From positions 1-32,068 of the forward strand of contig NZ_SMMU01000035.1 of NCBI RefSeq assembly GCF_004339665.1: DNA of 32,068 nt. Reading direction: 5' to 3'. The translations under genes were made by a program, and so were the position numbers. The DNA comes from Azotobacter chroococcum (GTDB taxonomy: Bacteria > Pseudomonadota > Gammaproteobacteria > Pseudomonadales > Pseudomonadaceae). Positions 24,088-30,620 of the stretch are shown piece after piece. Below the pieces are notes generated by a model. That model did not search any database, was not told the origin of the DNA, and saw only the letters and a list, made by a program, of their open reading frames with translations. Each line of letters begins with the position of its first letter. Position 1 is the first letter of the stretch.

Positions 24088-24257
24088 TTCATCAGCGCCT
24101 CTACGGCGGCGGCGTGTTCGGCCTTGAGGGCCTCTAAAGATTCGATTTCGGCGCGGATCTGCTCGGCGCGCTGCCGGCGAGACTCGGCCTGCTTGCGCTT
24201 GGTCTCGTCGCGGAGGGCTCGCCAGCGGCGCTGCTGTTCTTGGTCTGGGAGGATCAT
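24069..24257 (-). CDS. Small coiled-coil protein (62 aa)
   Basis: Almost entirely one charged helix: QEQQRRWRALRDETKRKQAESRRQRAEQIRAEIESLEALKAEHAAAVEALMKKEARA. Probably a coiled coil. It starts on the overlapping TGATG of the DnaB stop. Role unknown; could be a helicase partner from position alone. Confidence 0.65.
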   Translation of the reverse strand: MILPDQEQQRRWRALRDETKRKQAESRRQRAEQIRAEIESLEALKAEHAAAVEALMKKEARA

Positions 24258-25615
24258 CAGAAGCCCCTCCCGAACTTGCCGCGGCCCATCTCAAGATCCT
24301 CTTGGCTGACCTCTCGCTGCCCGGCGAAGCTGACGAAACGGGAGAACTGGCCCTGATGCTGGACTAGGCAGGAGCCGACCTTGGCGTGCCGGCACTTGCC
24401 CACGATCAGCTCGGTTACCCCGTTCTGGCCTTGGTCAGTGTCGTTGTCGCGGTGCACGAGGATCACGGTGTCGGCGTCGGCCTCGATCTGGCCGGAGTCG
24501 CGCAGATCCTGCGGAACCGGCCGCTTGCCCGGGCGCTTTGTCGAGTCGCGGTTGAGCTGGGCCAGCACAATGACCGGCACCTTCAGCTCCTTGGCCAGGT
24601 TCTTCATGGCCGTGGAGATACGACCAAGCTCTACCGTGCGGTTCTGGCTGCGGCCTTCGGAGGAAATCAGGCCGATGTAGTCGACCACCACCACATCCAG
24701 GCCGTGGGTGCGCTGCGCGTGCCGGGCGATGCTGCGGATGCGCGGCGCGGTCAGCCCGGGGGCATCGCACAGGTACAGGCCGGAGTTCCGCAGCTTGTCC
24801 ACCGCGGCGGTGATGCCAGTCCAGTCTCCGTCCTCGAGCGAATGACCTTCGTCGATCCGGCTCAGCTGGACGCTTCCTAGCGAGGAAATGCCGCGGTTGA
24901 TCAGCTCCTTCTTCGACATCTCCATGCTGAACACCAGACCCTTGCCGGCGCCGCTTGTGGCGATGTGCTGGGCGATCTGCAGGCCGAGCGTCGTCTTTCC
25001 GCTGCCTGGTAGGCCGGCAATCACGATCATGTTGCCCGGGCGAGCGCCTTGGATGATGCCGTCCAGATCCGGCAGGCCTGTGCTGTGCCCGCGGTCGACG
25101 CGACGGTGGAACTTGGCGTCGAGCTCGTCGATAACCTCCGGCAGTGCCTCGCTGACGTGGCAGTAGTCCTGCCCGCCGCCGCCCAGGTCGTGCAGATCGG
25201 CAACCGCCTGCTGTGCACTGGCGATAATCTCGGCCACAGGCCGGTCCTCGCCGACGAGCTCGCGAATGGAGTCGGCCGCCTCAACCACCCGGCGAAGCAC
25301 GGCACGCTCCTTCACGACGTTTGCATAGGCCTCCCAGTTGGCTGCCGACGGCACGTTCTTGGCGATATCGCCGGCATAGGCCAGCACCCGGTCACCGCTC
25401 GGCAGGAACTGGTGCGTGACGCCAACGGTCACGGCGTCCACCGGCATGCCGTCGGCGTGGCAGTCCATGATGGCGGCGAACAGGGCGGCGTTGTCCGGCT
25501 CGTAGAAGTCGCCGGCCGTCAGCTTGGCCGCGATAAGGTCGATCTTCTCGGCGTCGAGCATCATCGCCCCAAGGACGCCGTGCTCGGCCTCGATGCTGAA
25601 CAGGGCGCGGCTCAT
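24257..25615 (-). CDS. DnaB-like replicative helicase
   Basis: 452 aa, normal length. N-terminal DnaB domain (EHGVLGAMMLDAEKID, residues 11-26), then a RecA-type ATPase core. The core has Walker A GLPGSGKT (201-208), Walker B VVVVDYIGLI (308-317), and VIVLAQLNRDSTKRPGKRPVPQDLRDSGQIEADAD. The hexameric 5'-3' helicase is loaded by the upstream DnaC-like protein. Start overlaps the loader stop (4 nt). Confidence 0.93.
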   Translation of the reverse strand: MSRALFSIEAEHGVLGAMMLDAEKIDLIAAKLTAGDFYEPDNAALFAAIMDCHADGMPVDAVTVGVTHQFLPSGDRVLAYAGDIAKNVPSAANWEAYANVVKERAVLRRVVEAADSIRELVGEDRPVAEIIASAQQAVADLHDLGGGGQDYCHVSEALPEVIDELDAKFHRRVDRGHSTGLPDLDGIIQGARPGNMIVIAGLPGSGKTTLGLQIAQHIATSGAGKGLVFSMEMSKKELINRGISSLGSVQLSRIDEGHSLEDGDWTGITAAVDKLRNSGLYLCDAPGLTAPRIRSIARHAQRTHGLDVVVVDYIGLISSEGRSQNRTVELGRISTAMKNLAKELKVPVIVLAQLNRDSTKRPGKRPVPQDLRDSGQIEADADTVILVHRDNDTDQGQNGVTELIVGKCRHAKVGSCLVQHQGQFSRFVSFAGQREVSQEDLEMGRGKFGRGF

Positions 25616-26403
25616 TGGTCACCCCCGCGGGCGGAATCCCAGTCGAAAACCACGGCCTGGCCGCCGTTCTCGCGCAGGCGATCCAGCGCCCGGTCGCCGA
25701 TGTAGGCCGCCAGCTCTGTCGACGGCAGGTTGGACGTGATGATGGTCGGCAGCATGTTCCGGTACCGGGTGTCGATGATCTGGTGCAGGGATTGGCGTTC
25801 GAACTCTGTTCCACCCTGGGCGCCGAGTTCGTCGATCAGCAGCAGGTCAACGCCGGCCAGCTCGGCGAAGATCTCGCGCTCGCTGCTCGCGGCATCGCGG
25901 CCGAAGCTGGCCTTGAGCGCGGCGATGATGTCGGCGGCCGGGACGTACAGGGCCGAAGCACAGTGGCGGGTCACCACGGCCTTGAGGATCGAGCAGCCGA
26001 GGTGGGTCTTGCCGGTGCCGAAGTTGCCCATCAGCAGCAGGCAGCGGCCGGCGGCGAAGTTCTCCTCGAACTGGTCGACGTAGGCTCTGCAGGTATCCAG
26101 GGCGAGCTTCTGGCCCTCCAGCGACGCGCGGTAGTTCTCCAACGAGCAGCGGCGGAACCGCGGTGCAATACCGGTGGCGAACAGGGCGGCGTTCCGGATC
26201 TCCCAGCGCTTCGACTCGACAGCCTCGGTGCGCTCTGCGCCGTCCTGGCCGTGGATCGCATCGAACCGGCAGCGCGGGCAGCCGATCACCCGGTTGTCTC
26301 CCTCGAATGCCTCGACCAGCGTCCGGTCGAACTCACCATGCACAGGGCAGCGATCAGCGCGGGTCTTGGTGCGCGGCGCAGCGCCGAAGTTAGAAATTCG
26401 CAC
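25612..26403 (-). CDS. DnaC-like helicase loader
   Basis: 263 aa. Residues 19-46 hold a small zinc-binding segment (CPVHGEF ... GCPRCRF). The AAA+ domain follows: Walker A GNFGTGKT (126-133), Walker B VDLLLIDE (185-192), sensor IITSNLP, and an arginine-finger region DRALDRLRENG. This is the DnaC / IstB-like ATPase layout that puts the phage DnaB on the origin. GTG start with GGGGGT upstream. It overlaps the DUF1376 gene by 14 nt. Confidence 0.9.
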   Translation of the reverse strand: MRISNFGAAPRTKTRADRCPVHGEFDRTLVEAFEGDNRVIGCPRCRFDAIHGQDGAERTEAVESKRWEIRNAALFATGIAPRFRRCSLENYRASLEGQKLALDTCRAYVDQFEENFAAGRCLLLMGNFGTGKTHLGCSILKAVVTRHCASALYVPAADIIAALKASFGRDAASSEREIFAELAGVDLLLIDELGAQGGTEFERQSLHQIIDTRYRNMLPTIITSNLPSTELAAYIGDRALDRLRENGGQAVVFDWDSARGGDQ

Positions 26404-27226
26404 GGCGCACCCCCAGGCGTTCGTTCTCGGCGGTACGGGCGCGGATCTCCTCGGCGTTCACCGGGGGCAGGTTCGTGAAGCGGGATTGCTGCGGCTGCGG
26501 GAAGGCGCGGACGTTCTGCGGCAGGCGGGCATTGCGCACCCAGTTCCGCCATGTGGCGAGCCAGTCCAGCTTCGCCGCGTTCTTGCCGGAGGCTGCATGC
26601 CAGTGATCGGCGAACTTCTCGCCCTCGCGGACCATCGCGGCCTCGGGGAACTCCGGTCGATCAGCAAGAGCCCAGGTCAGCCACTCAGCCGGCAGCGTCC
26701 AGTCGGCAGGCAGGCGCTTGGCACGCTGCGCTTTCGGCTGGACAGGCTCGCCAGCATTCTCGGCCTGAGCCTGAGCAGCGGTCGGCGCGTCAGCGGCGAC
26801 ATGCTCTTGATCTTGCTCTTCTGGTTCTTGGTTATTGGTTAGTGGTTCTTGGTTAGTGGTTAGGTGGCCATCCGTGCACGCTTCGTGCTCGACTCGTTCA
26901 CGCTTCGCCTTGCGGTTTGCCTCTCGCTCAATGGCGATCTGCTTGTTCTTCTGTGACTTGTCGTGATAGCCGGCGATCTCGTCAGCGATGCGCTGCTGCA
27001 TGTAACGGCCGTCAACCAGGTCAAAGAACTTGCTCAGCACGAACTTGACTGCCGCTACTTCCTCATCGCTGCGCGCCCAGCACCAGTCCAGCGCCTCGCT
27101 TTCCGTTGGGAATCGTTCACGGTCATAGCACGCATCCATCAGGAGCGTGTACGCACCGTGTTCAAGCATCGAGAGGCGGCCCGCCTTCTTGTGGTAGTCG
27201 CCGATGTTGCGCTTGAAGTAATGCAT
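26390..27226 (-). CDS. DUF1376 replication-module protein
   Basis: 278 aa. Residues 1-100 are the DUF1376 domain: MHYFKRNIGDYHKKAGRLSMLEHGAYTLLMDACYDRERF, a winged-helix-like replication initiator module often found before DnaC/DnaB in phages. A low-complexity linker follows with two near-copies of TTNQEPLT/TNNQEPEE near residue 122, then a C-terminal domain (LPAEWLTWALADRPEFPEAAM ... NWVRNARLPQNVRAFPQP) like DnaT/primosomal C-termini. The ATG at 27226 overlaps the previous stop (TGATG). Origin binding is inferred. Confidence 0.85.
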   Translation of the reverse strand: MHYFKRNIGDYHKKAGRLSMLEHGAYTLLMDACYDRERFPTESEALDWCWARSDEEVAAVKFVLSKFFDLVDGRYMQQRIADEIAGYHDKSQKNKQIAIEREANRKAKRERVEHEACTDGHLTTNQEPLTNNQEPEEQDQEHVAADAPTAAQAQAENAGEPVQPKAQRAKRLPADWTLPAEWLTWALADRPEFPEAAMVREGEKFADHWHAASGKNAAKLDWLATWRNWVRNARLPQNVRAFPQPQQSRFTNLPPVNAEEIRARTAENERLGVRRANF

Positions 27227-27603
27227 CACAGCGCCTCCTTGAGGTCGTCGCATTTGGCGATCTCGTCATCAAAATCCAGGCAGGCAAGTACTCCTCGGCC
27301 GTGATTGGTCATGGTTATGTACTCGGCGTACTGCTCGAAACCATTGAGGATCAGGCGCGGATCCATCTTGAAGAATTCACGGTTCTCGCTGACCCGGGCC
27401 GGGTAATAGGCCTCGTGAAGCTCGCGCTCTACCTGGCGCGGGTTTTCCACCTCAACGTAAAAGAGGATGTCAAACGGGTACGGGGCGGACGTACTGCTGG
27501 AGAGTTCGCAGCAACGCTGCATGGGTGAGCGTTCCGTCATGCCGATCTTGTAAATCCCCGGCATGTACTCATTGCCGATGCAGTAGATAAATCCGTAGTT
27601 CAT
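27226..27603 (-). CDS. GIY-YIG (T5orf172-type) nuclease-like protein
   Basis: 125 aa. GFIYCIGN (4-11), GIYKIGMT (16-23), RCCELSSSTSAPYPFDILFYVEVENPRQVERELHEAYYPARVSENREFFKM (30-80). This is the T5orf172/MUG113 domain: an N-terminal FIY, YKIG as the second core motif, and the RELHE ... EFF segment. No partner domain is fused. In prophages this family is attached to or near regulators and may cleave DNA. AAGGA lies about 11 nt before the ATG; the downstream gene is coupled. Confidence 0.75.
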   Translation of the reverse strand: MNYGFIYCIGNEYMPGIYKIGMTERSPMQRCCELSSSTSAPYPFDILFYVEVENPRQVERELHEAYYPARVSENREFFKMDPRLILNGFEQYAEYITMTNHGRGVLACLDFDDEIAKCDDLKEAL

Positions 27604-27650
27604 GGGTTAATATTTCCTTGTTCGTTTATGGCGCCTTGGCGCCGTTGAAG

Positions 27651-27678
27651 AAGCCGGGCCGTCACCCGGCTTTTTTTT
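27651..27678 (+). terminator. Strong plus-oriented terminator hairpin inside the leftward operon
   Basis: 8-bp stem AAGCCGGG/CCCGGCTT, 6-nt loop, then a run of T to 27678 on the plus strand. On the minus strand the same hairpin is followed by the weaker CTTCAAC. A perfect GGCGCC-TT-GGCGCC palindrome lies just before it (27630-27643). No plus-strand gene ends here. Confidence 0.7.
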
Positions 27679-27680
27679 GC

Positions 27681-27923
27681 CTACGATTTGCCTTCTTCAG
27701 GCCCTTTCGAGGCCCTCTCTTGAGCCCTTTTGGCGCCCAGCTGGACTAGCTCGGCCTTCGCCTTCTTCATGCCGGTCACTCCGCCCATGGCGACGAACTC
27801 GATACCGATCGCTTCCAGGGTCTCGTCGAGGCTCCAGCCATTGCTTTCGGCCAGAGCCTCGATCTTTTTCCGTGCCTGCTCGCTGAGAGCGTTGTAATTC
27901 AGTCCGCTCACATGGCCCCCCAT
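27681..27923 (-). CDS. Hypothetical early protein (80 aa)
   Basis: Helical: LNYNALSEQARKKIEALAESNGWSLDETLEAIGIEFVAMGG, then KKAKAELVQLGAKRAQERASKGPEEGKS. The ARKKIEALAESNGWSLDETLEAIGIEF part resembles an RHH/CopG-like or small helical DNA-binding pattern, though this is a weak similarity. I favour the ATG at 27923 (after AAAGG); a GTG at 27941 in the same frame is possible. It follows the RHH regulator, in the slot lambda uses for cII. Confidence 0.55.
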   Translation of the reverse strand: MGGHVSGLNYNALSEQARKKIEALAESNGWSLDETLEAIGIEFVAMGGVTGMKKAKAELVQLGAKRAQERASKGPEEGKS

Positions 27924-27930
27924 AGGGCCT

Positions 27931-28134
27931 TTAGGCCGCACTAGAATCGCGGTTGTCCTTGCTCAGCGCCTCGATAGCTCCGTTCTCTACCGCCCACTCG
28001 ATCATTTCGTGCAGGTATGTCGCGTGCTGCATGTGAGCCCGATTGGCGGCACGAGACAGAATCCGGTCGAGAACAGCGCTGAAGCGCACCTTTCTTGGGA
28101 TGTCGCGTTTGTGGCAGGGGTTGTCGTAGGACAT
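27931..28134 (-). CDS. Ribbon-helix-helix regulator (67 aa)
   Basis: RKVRFSAVLDRILSRAANRAHMQHATYLHEMIEWAVENGAIEAL (about 14-57) has the RHH pattern: one beta strand (KVRFS), then two helices with a turn at AHMQHA. Dimeric Arc/CopG-type DNA binder. Second gene after the Cro-like gene in the leftward operon, so probably an early regulator (Arc-, Mnt- or cII-like role). Family call moderate; target unknown. Confidence 0.7.
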   Translation of the reverse strand: MSYDNPCHKRDIPRKVRFSAVLDRILSRAANRAHMQHATYLHEMIEWAVENGAIEALSKDNRDSSAA

Positions 28135-28163
28135 AGGTGTTTCCTTGTCTCGGTAAGAATTGG

Positions 28164-28385
28164 CTAAGCGGCCTTTGGGTTTTGGGTGAAGTAGTTCGCC
28201 AGCTTCTGGATCGTGCTGATGCGCGGATCAGCTGTTGCCCGAGTCGCGATCTTGCTGATCGTGAAATACGGCACGTCAGCACGTTCACTAATCTCAAGCC
28301 AGGAACCCTTCCTGCTCTCGAGCTGGTCAAGCACATAACCGTGCAGGTCAAAAAACTCTGCGCGGATCTTCTTTGTCGCTTTCAT
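28164..28385 (-). CDS. Cro-like repressor
   Basis: 73 aa. A compact HTH: LEISERADVPYFTISKIATRATADPRISTIQKLANYF (about 30-67) with the usual XRE pattern (helix 2 ISERADV, helix 3 YFTISKIAT). First gene leftward of the switch, divergent from the CI gene. It is expected to bind the same operators as CI. ATG at 28385 with GAGGA 11 nt upstream; the short leader is next to a candidate operator-covered promoter. Confidence 0.8.
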   Translation of the reverse strand: MKATKKIRAEFFDLHGYVLDQLESRKGSWLEISERADVPYFTISKIATRATADPRISTIQKLANYFTQNPKAA

Positions 28386-28403
28386 GTGGTTAAGGTCCTC
28401 AGC

Positions 28404-28432
28404 AGTATATGACTAAGCATAGCCGTAAAGAG
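28404..28432 (-). promoter_or_regulatory. Candidate leftward early promoter (for the Cro-like gene)
   Basis: -10 TATACT (28409-28404), 5/6 match, with a weak -35 region (CTCTTT at 28432-28427). The -35 lies inside the operator at 28420-28435, so repressor binding would block polymerase. The transcript would start about 10-15 nt before the Cro-like ATG. Confidence 0.55.
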
Positions 28433-28435
28433 CTA
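28420..28435. promoter_or_regulatory. Candidate CI/Cro operator, left 1
   Basis: TAGCC-GTAAAG-AGCTA: inverted TAGCC/GGCTA with one mismatch and a 6-nt spacer. Confidence 0.65.
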
Positions 28436-28443
28436 ACAAGAGC

Positions 28444-28459
28444 AAGCCGCACATGGCTA
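28444..28459. promoter_or_regulatory. Candidate CI/Cro operator, left 2
   Basis: AAGCC-GCACAT-GGCTA, same inverted core (AGCC-N6-GGCT); centre 24 nt from left 1. A weaker overlapping AACC-N6-GGCA follows at 28459-28472. Confidence 0.65.
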
Positions 28460-28503
28460 ACCATAAATGGCACTCTTGGCTCCTCGGTTTCCAGGGGCCC
28501 GAA

Positions 28504-29175
28504 ATGACATCTACGCGCCAGGTGCTGGCTAACAATCTGAAATTTCTAATGGCTGGATCGGCAGAATTCGGCACGCAGACGCGCTTGTCCGAACGTTCCG
28601 GAGTCGGGCAGACTACAATTGGCCGTGTCCTTCGAAACGAAACGGATGCAGGGGTTGAAACGGTCGAGTCCTTGGCAAAGGTTTTCAAACTGTCCGCCTC
28701 GGATCTGATTGACCCTGGGCTAATCAGGCGCCTTTCGGGTGAAAGCTCAAACGTGGAAGGCACGAGTGGAGGAGTCGGACTTGTTCCGCTGATTTCGTGG
28801 GTGGCTGCCGGGATGCTGTACGAGGCAATCGACCAACTTGCGCCTGGGGACGCTGAGGAATGGCTTGAATCGCCATTCAGGCATAGCAATTCAACGTTTT
28901 GCCTGAAAGTGAGCGGGAACAGCATGTTTCCAGAATATCGGGATGGGGAAATCATCCAGGTAGACCCAGATGTTGACGCGGTGCACGGAAGCGACGTGGT
29001 GGTAAGGACGCCTGATGGACGTGCCACCTTCAAGCGACTCCAAGTGGAGTCGGATGGCGAGCAATTCTTGATCGCTATCAATGAGGATTGGCCCGAGCGA
29101 ATAATTCGCGTGCCGGAAGGAACGATCATCTGCGGAGTTGTAACAGGCTCCTGGATGGACCGCCGCAAGCGGTAG
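28504..29175 (+). CDS. CI-like repressor with LexA/S24 autocleavage domain
   Basis: 223 aa. N-terminal XRE helix-turn-helix (TRLSERSGVGQTTIGRVLRNETDAGVETVESLAKVF, about 26-61). The C-terminal S24 peptidase has cleavage site Ala102-Gly103 (WVAAGML), nucleophile Ser140 (SGNSMFP) and general base Lys177 (TFKRL). It keeps lysogeny and is inactivated by RecA-induced self-cleavage. I chose the ATG at 28504 (AGGGG upstream) because an earlier ATG at 28453 would place operator left 2 inside the gene and has no RBS. Intrinsic terminator follows at 29202. Divergent from the Cro-like gene. Confidence 0.9.
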   Translation: MTSTRQVLANNLKFLMAGSAEFGTQTRLSERSGVGQTTIGRVLRNETDAGVETVESLAKVFKLSASDLIDPGLIRRLSGESSNVEGTSGGVGLVPLISWVAAGMLYEAIDQLAPGDAEEWLESPFRHSNSTFCLKVSGNSMFPEYRDGEIIQVDPDVDAVHGSDVVVRTPDGRATFKRLQVESDGEQFLIAINEDWPERIIRVPEGTIICGVVTGSWMDRRKR

Positions 29176-29201
29176 CCCTCCGAACAATAACCAGAACATA
29201 G

Positions 29202-29225
29202 AGCCCGCCACTGAGCGGGCTTTTT
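29202..29225 (+). terminator. Terminator of the CI gene
   Basis: AGCCCGC-CACTGA-GCGGGCT (7-bp perfect stem) followed by TTTT, 27 nt after the CI stop. Confidence 0.88.
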
Positions 29226-29286
29226 CATTTCTGCGCCACTCCGTTTTTGGCTTAGCCGACAGCCAGTTAGCCATCATCTAAATTTT

Positions 29287-29302
29287 TAGCCGTAAACGGC
29301 TT
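29287..29302. promoter_or_regulatory. Candidate CI/Cro operator, right 1
   Basis: TAGCC-GTAAAC-GGCTT: inverted AGCC/GGCT with a 6-nt spacer; touches the -35 of the rightward promoter. Confidence 0.68.
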
Positions 29303-29327
29303 GACCGCCGAACCAAACGTGCATAAT
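29301..29327 (+). promoter_or_regulatory. Candidate rightward early promoter (pR-like)
   Basis: -35 TTGACC (29301-29306) and -10 CATAAT (29322-29327), spacing 15 (a TAATCT at 29324 gives 17). Bracketed by two operators, so CI would repress it. It is the only strong promoter-like pair before the boxA leader. Confidence 0.65.
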
Positions 29328-29331
29328 CTTC

Positions 29332-29347
29332 TAGCCATAGACGGCTA
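29332..29347. promoter_or_regulatory. Candidate CI/Cro operator, right 2
   Basis: TAGCC-ATAGAC-GGCTA, a perfect copy of the inverted core with a 6-nt spacer, just past the -10, where the transcript would start. Confidence 0.7.
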
Positions 29348-29741
29348 GACAACCGAGAATGACTAGCAGTTGAGGCCCTCAAAAGGCCCTCTACGCACCC
29401 CAGCGCAGAGACAGGCAGCGATGCCTCCGGTTATCCGGGAACGCTCTTTAACAAGTCGAGAGATCCACAGACGCCAGACGGCAATTGAGTTCTGTGGACG
29501 GTACTGAAGGACGCAACGCTTCCGCCACCGGGGACCGGCGCGGAGGTTTGCGAGAAATACCAAGCCAGCTTGAGGAAATAGCTGGGCAGCCGGCTAGGCG
29601 CAGTACCACCCGAAAGCGTGGGCCTAGTGAATCCATAGGCAATATTGGGGAGCGGGTGACGAAGGTAGCCCCGCAAAGCGAGTTTCCTCGATGCCCTTGG
29701 CGACAGGGGCATCCGGGGAACCAACCGAAGAAGGAATACCC
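29348..29741 (+). ncRNA. Structured leader of the rightward early operon
   Basis: About 390 nt without a convincing gene. In order it holds: CCGG-TTAT-CCGG hairpin (29427-29438), boxA (29442-29454), 8-bp stem TCCACAGA/TCTGTGGA (29464-29471 with 29491-29498), long-range stem GGTACTG/CAGTACC (29500-29506 with 29601-29607) enclosing CCAGCT/AGCTGG and other hairpins, and GATGCCC/GGGCATC (29690-29696 with 29707-29713). This is dense secondary structure for such a short stretch. The open frame 29485-29916 crosses the next gene and has Arg/Pro-rich nonsense composition, so I treat the leader as RNA. Likely role: antitermination or translational control. Confidence 0.65.
29442..29454 (+). promoter_or_regulatory. 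boxA antitermination element
   Basis: CGCTCTTTAACAA, the rRNA-operon/nut-type boxA bound by NusB and S10. It is preceded by a boxB-like CCGG-TTAT-CCGG hairpin 3 nt upstream, the rrn order. Positioned about 115 nt after the candidate rightward promoter. Confidence 0.8.
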
Positions 29742-30089
29742 ATGCTCAAGAAGCTTTTCAGGGCGCTGTTCCTGCGCAAGAAGAAGGAAGCGCCGCAGCC
29801 CAAGCCGGAGCGCCGGCCAACCAACGGGCCGCACGCAAGGCAGGCCATCCACAGTAGCCCGGCACGCAGCCAGCCGAGCAGCGATAACCCGATGCTCAAC
29901 CCACTCCACCCGCTGAACCCAGCCAATCCGATCTACGCCGCCAGCGATGACGACTGCCGGCGCCGCAGCCATGAGCCGGTATCCAGCAGCCACTGCTCGA
30001 GCAGCAGTTGGGGAAGCAGCGATAGCGGCAGCAGCAGCTCCAGCTCGTCGAGCGACTGCGGATCGAGCAGCTCCAGCAGCTGCGACTGA
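29742..30089 (+). CDS. Early phage protein with Ser/Cys-rich tail (115 aa)
   Basis: MLKKLFRALFLRKKKEAPQP: an amphipathic basic N-terminus that could lie on a membrane. Next come NPLHPLNPANP repeats around residues 66-77, then DDDCRRRSHEP and a tail of about 35 residues that is almost only Ser with Cys/Asp/Gly. Proteins of this shape are common in early Pseudomonas phage operons (from memory; family unnamed). RBS AAGGA 7 nt before the ATG; a start 17 codons earlier has no RBS. First gene of the rightward operon. Confidence 0.75.
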   Translation: MLKKLFRALFLRKKKEAPQPKPERRPTNGPHARQAIHSSPARSQPSSDNPMLNPLHPLNPANPIYAASDDDCRRRSHEPVSSSHCSSSSWGSSDSGSSSSSSSSDCGSSSSSSCD

Positions 30090-30132
30090 CCACAACGGCG
30101 CCCTGGCAACGGGGCGCCCACAGGAGAGAGAC

Positions 30133-30393
30133 ATGGAACAAGACAAGATGCGCGAGGATTTCGAGGCGTGGCACCGAGATAGGTATCCAGCGGTGGATGT
30201 TCGCAGGCAAAACCTGCTCGGAACCTACACGCTACTCATTGTCGAGCAGCGATGGGAGTGCTGGCAGGCCTCCCGCGCCGCGATGGTGGTGGAGCTACCC
30301 GAGTGGTTCGACCGCTTCGACAGTGGCGACAGAACCTATTGGGTCGAGGACGTCGAAAAGGCAATCAACGCCGCCGGCATCCGCACCAAGTAG
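30133..30393 (+). CDS. Early phage protein (86 aa)
   Basis: MEQDKMREDFEAWHRDRYPAVDVRRQNLLGTYTLLIVEQRWECWQASRAAMVVELPEWF... The FEAWHRDRYP ... RWECWQASRAAMVVELPEW pattern is the common phage motif seen in small Ea-like proteins (an aromatic, Trp-rich core). GGAGAG RBS 4 nt before the ATG at 30133. Function unknown. The stop is directly followed by the first RNA element. Confidence 0.72.
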   Translation: MEQDKMREDFEAWHRDRYPAVDVRRQNLLGTYTLLIVEQRWECWQASRAAMVVELPEWFDRFDSGDRTYWVEDVEKAINAAGIRTK

Positions 30394-30399
30394 CCCCGG

Positions 30400-30518
30400 G
30401 CGGCATCGGGGAGTGGTCTGAATGCGCCCGCCAAGGCTCGACTTCCATCCAGCTGAGGAAGGAAAGAAACCCTCATGTGCCGGGATTGGCTCCGGCCAGA
30501 CCACTCCACCGATGCCGC
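30400..30518 (+). ncRNA. Structured RNA element 1
   Basis: Closing stem of 21 bp with a single A bulge (30508). The 10-bp block 30400-30409 pairs with 30509-30518, and the 11-bp block 30410-30420 pairs with 30497-30507. Inside lie CTTCC/GGAAG (30442-30446 with 30457-30461) and, directly against the 3' arm, GCCGG/CCGGC (30479-30483 with 30492-30496). The layout is a three-way junction. No convincing ORF spans it. Confidence 0.72.
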
Positions 30519-30567
30519 TCGCATCTGACAGCCGGAATAGACGGCCCTAATGCCGGGGATGGTTGAG

Positions 30568-30585
30568 GACGTGCGCCGACACGTC
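30568..30585 (+). repeat. Hairpin between the two RNA elements
   Basis: GACGTG-CGCCGA-CACGTC, perfect 6 bp. A CCGC-TCT-GCGG hairpin follows at 30609-30619. Confidence 0.6.
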
Positions 30586-30620
30586 GTAATCCGGTGAATC
30601 GGCCCGATCCGCTCTGCGGG

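Noticed and set aside
28459-28472. Fifth operator copy AACC-N6-GGCA
   Set aside because: Overlaps the better site 28444-28459 and keeps only part of the inverted core; not counted.
28413-29228. 271-codon minus-strand frame opposite CI
   Set aside because: Antisense of a complete repressor with HTH and S24 residues; covers operators and terminator.
29485-29916. 143-codon plus-strand frame across the leader and the 115-aa gene
   Set aside because: Runs through the start of a better gene in another frame, has no RBS, and overlaps the strong inverted repeats of the leader.
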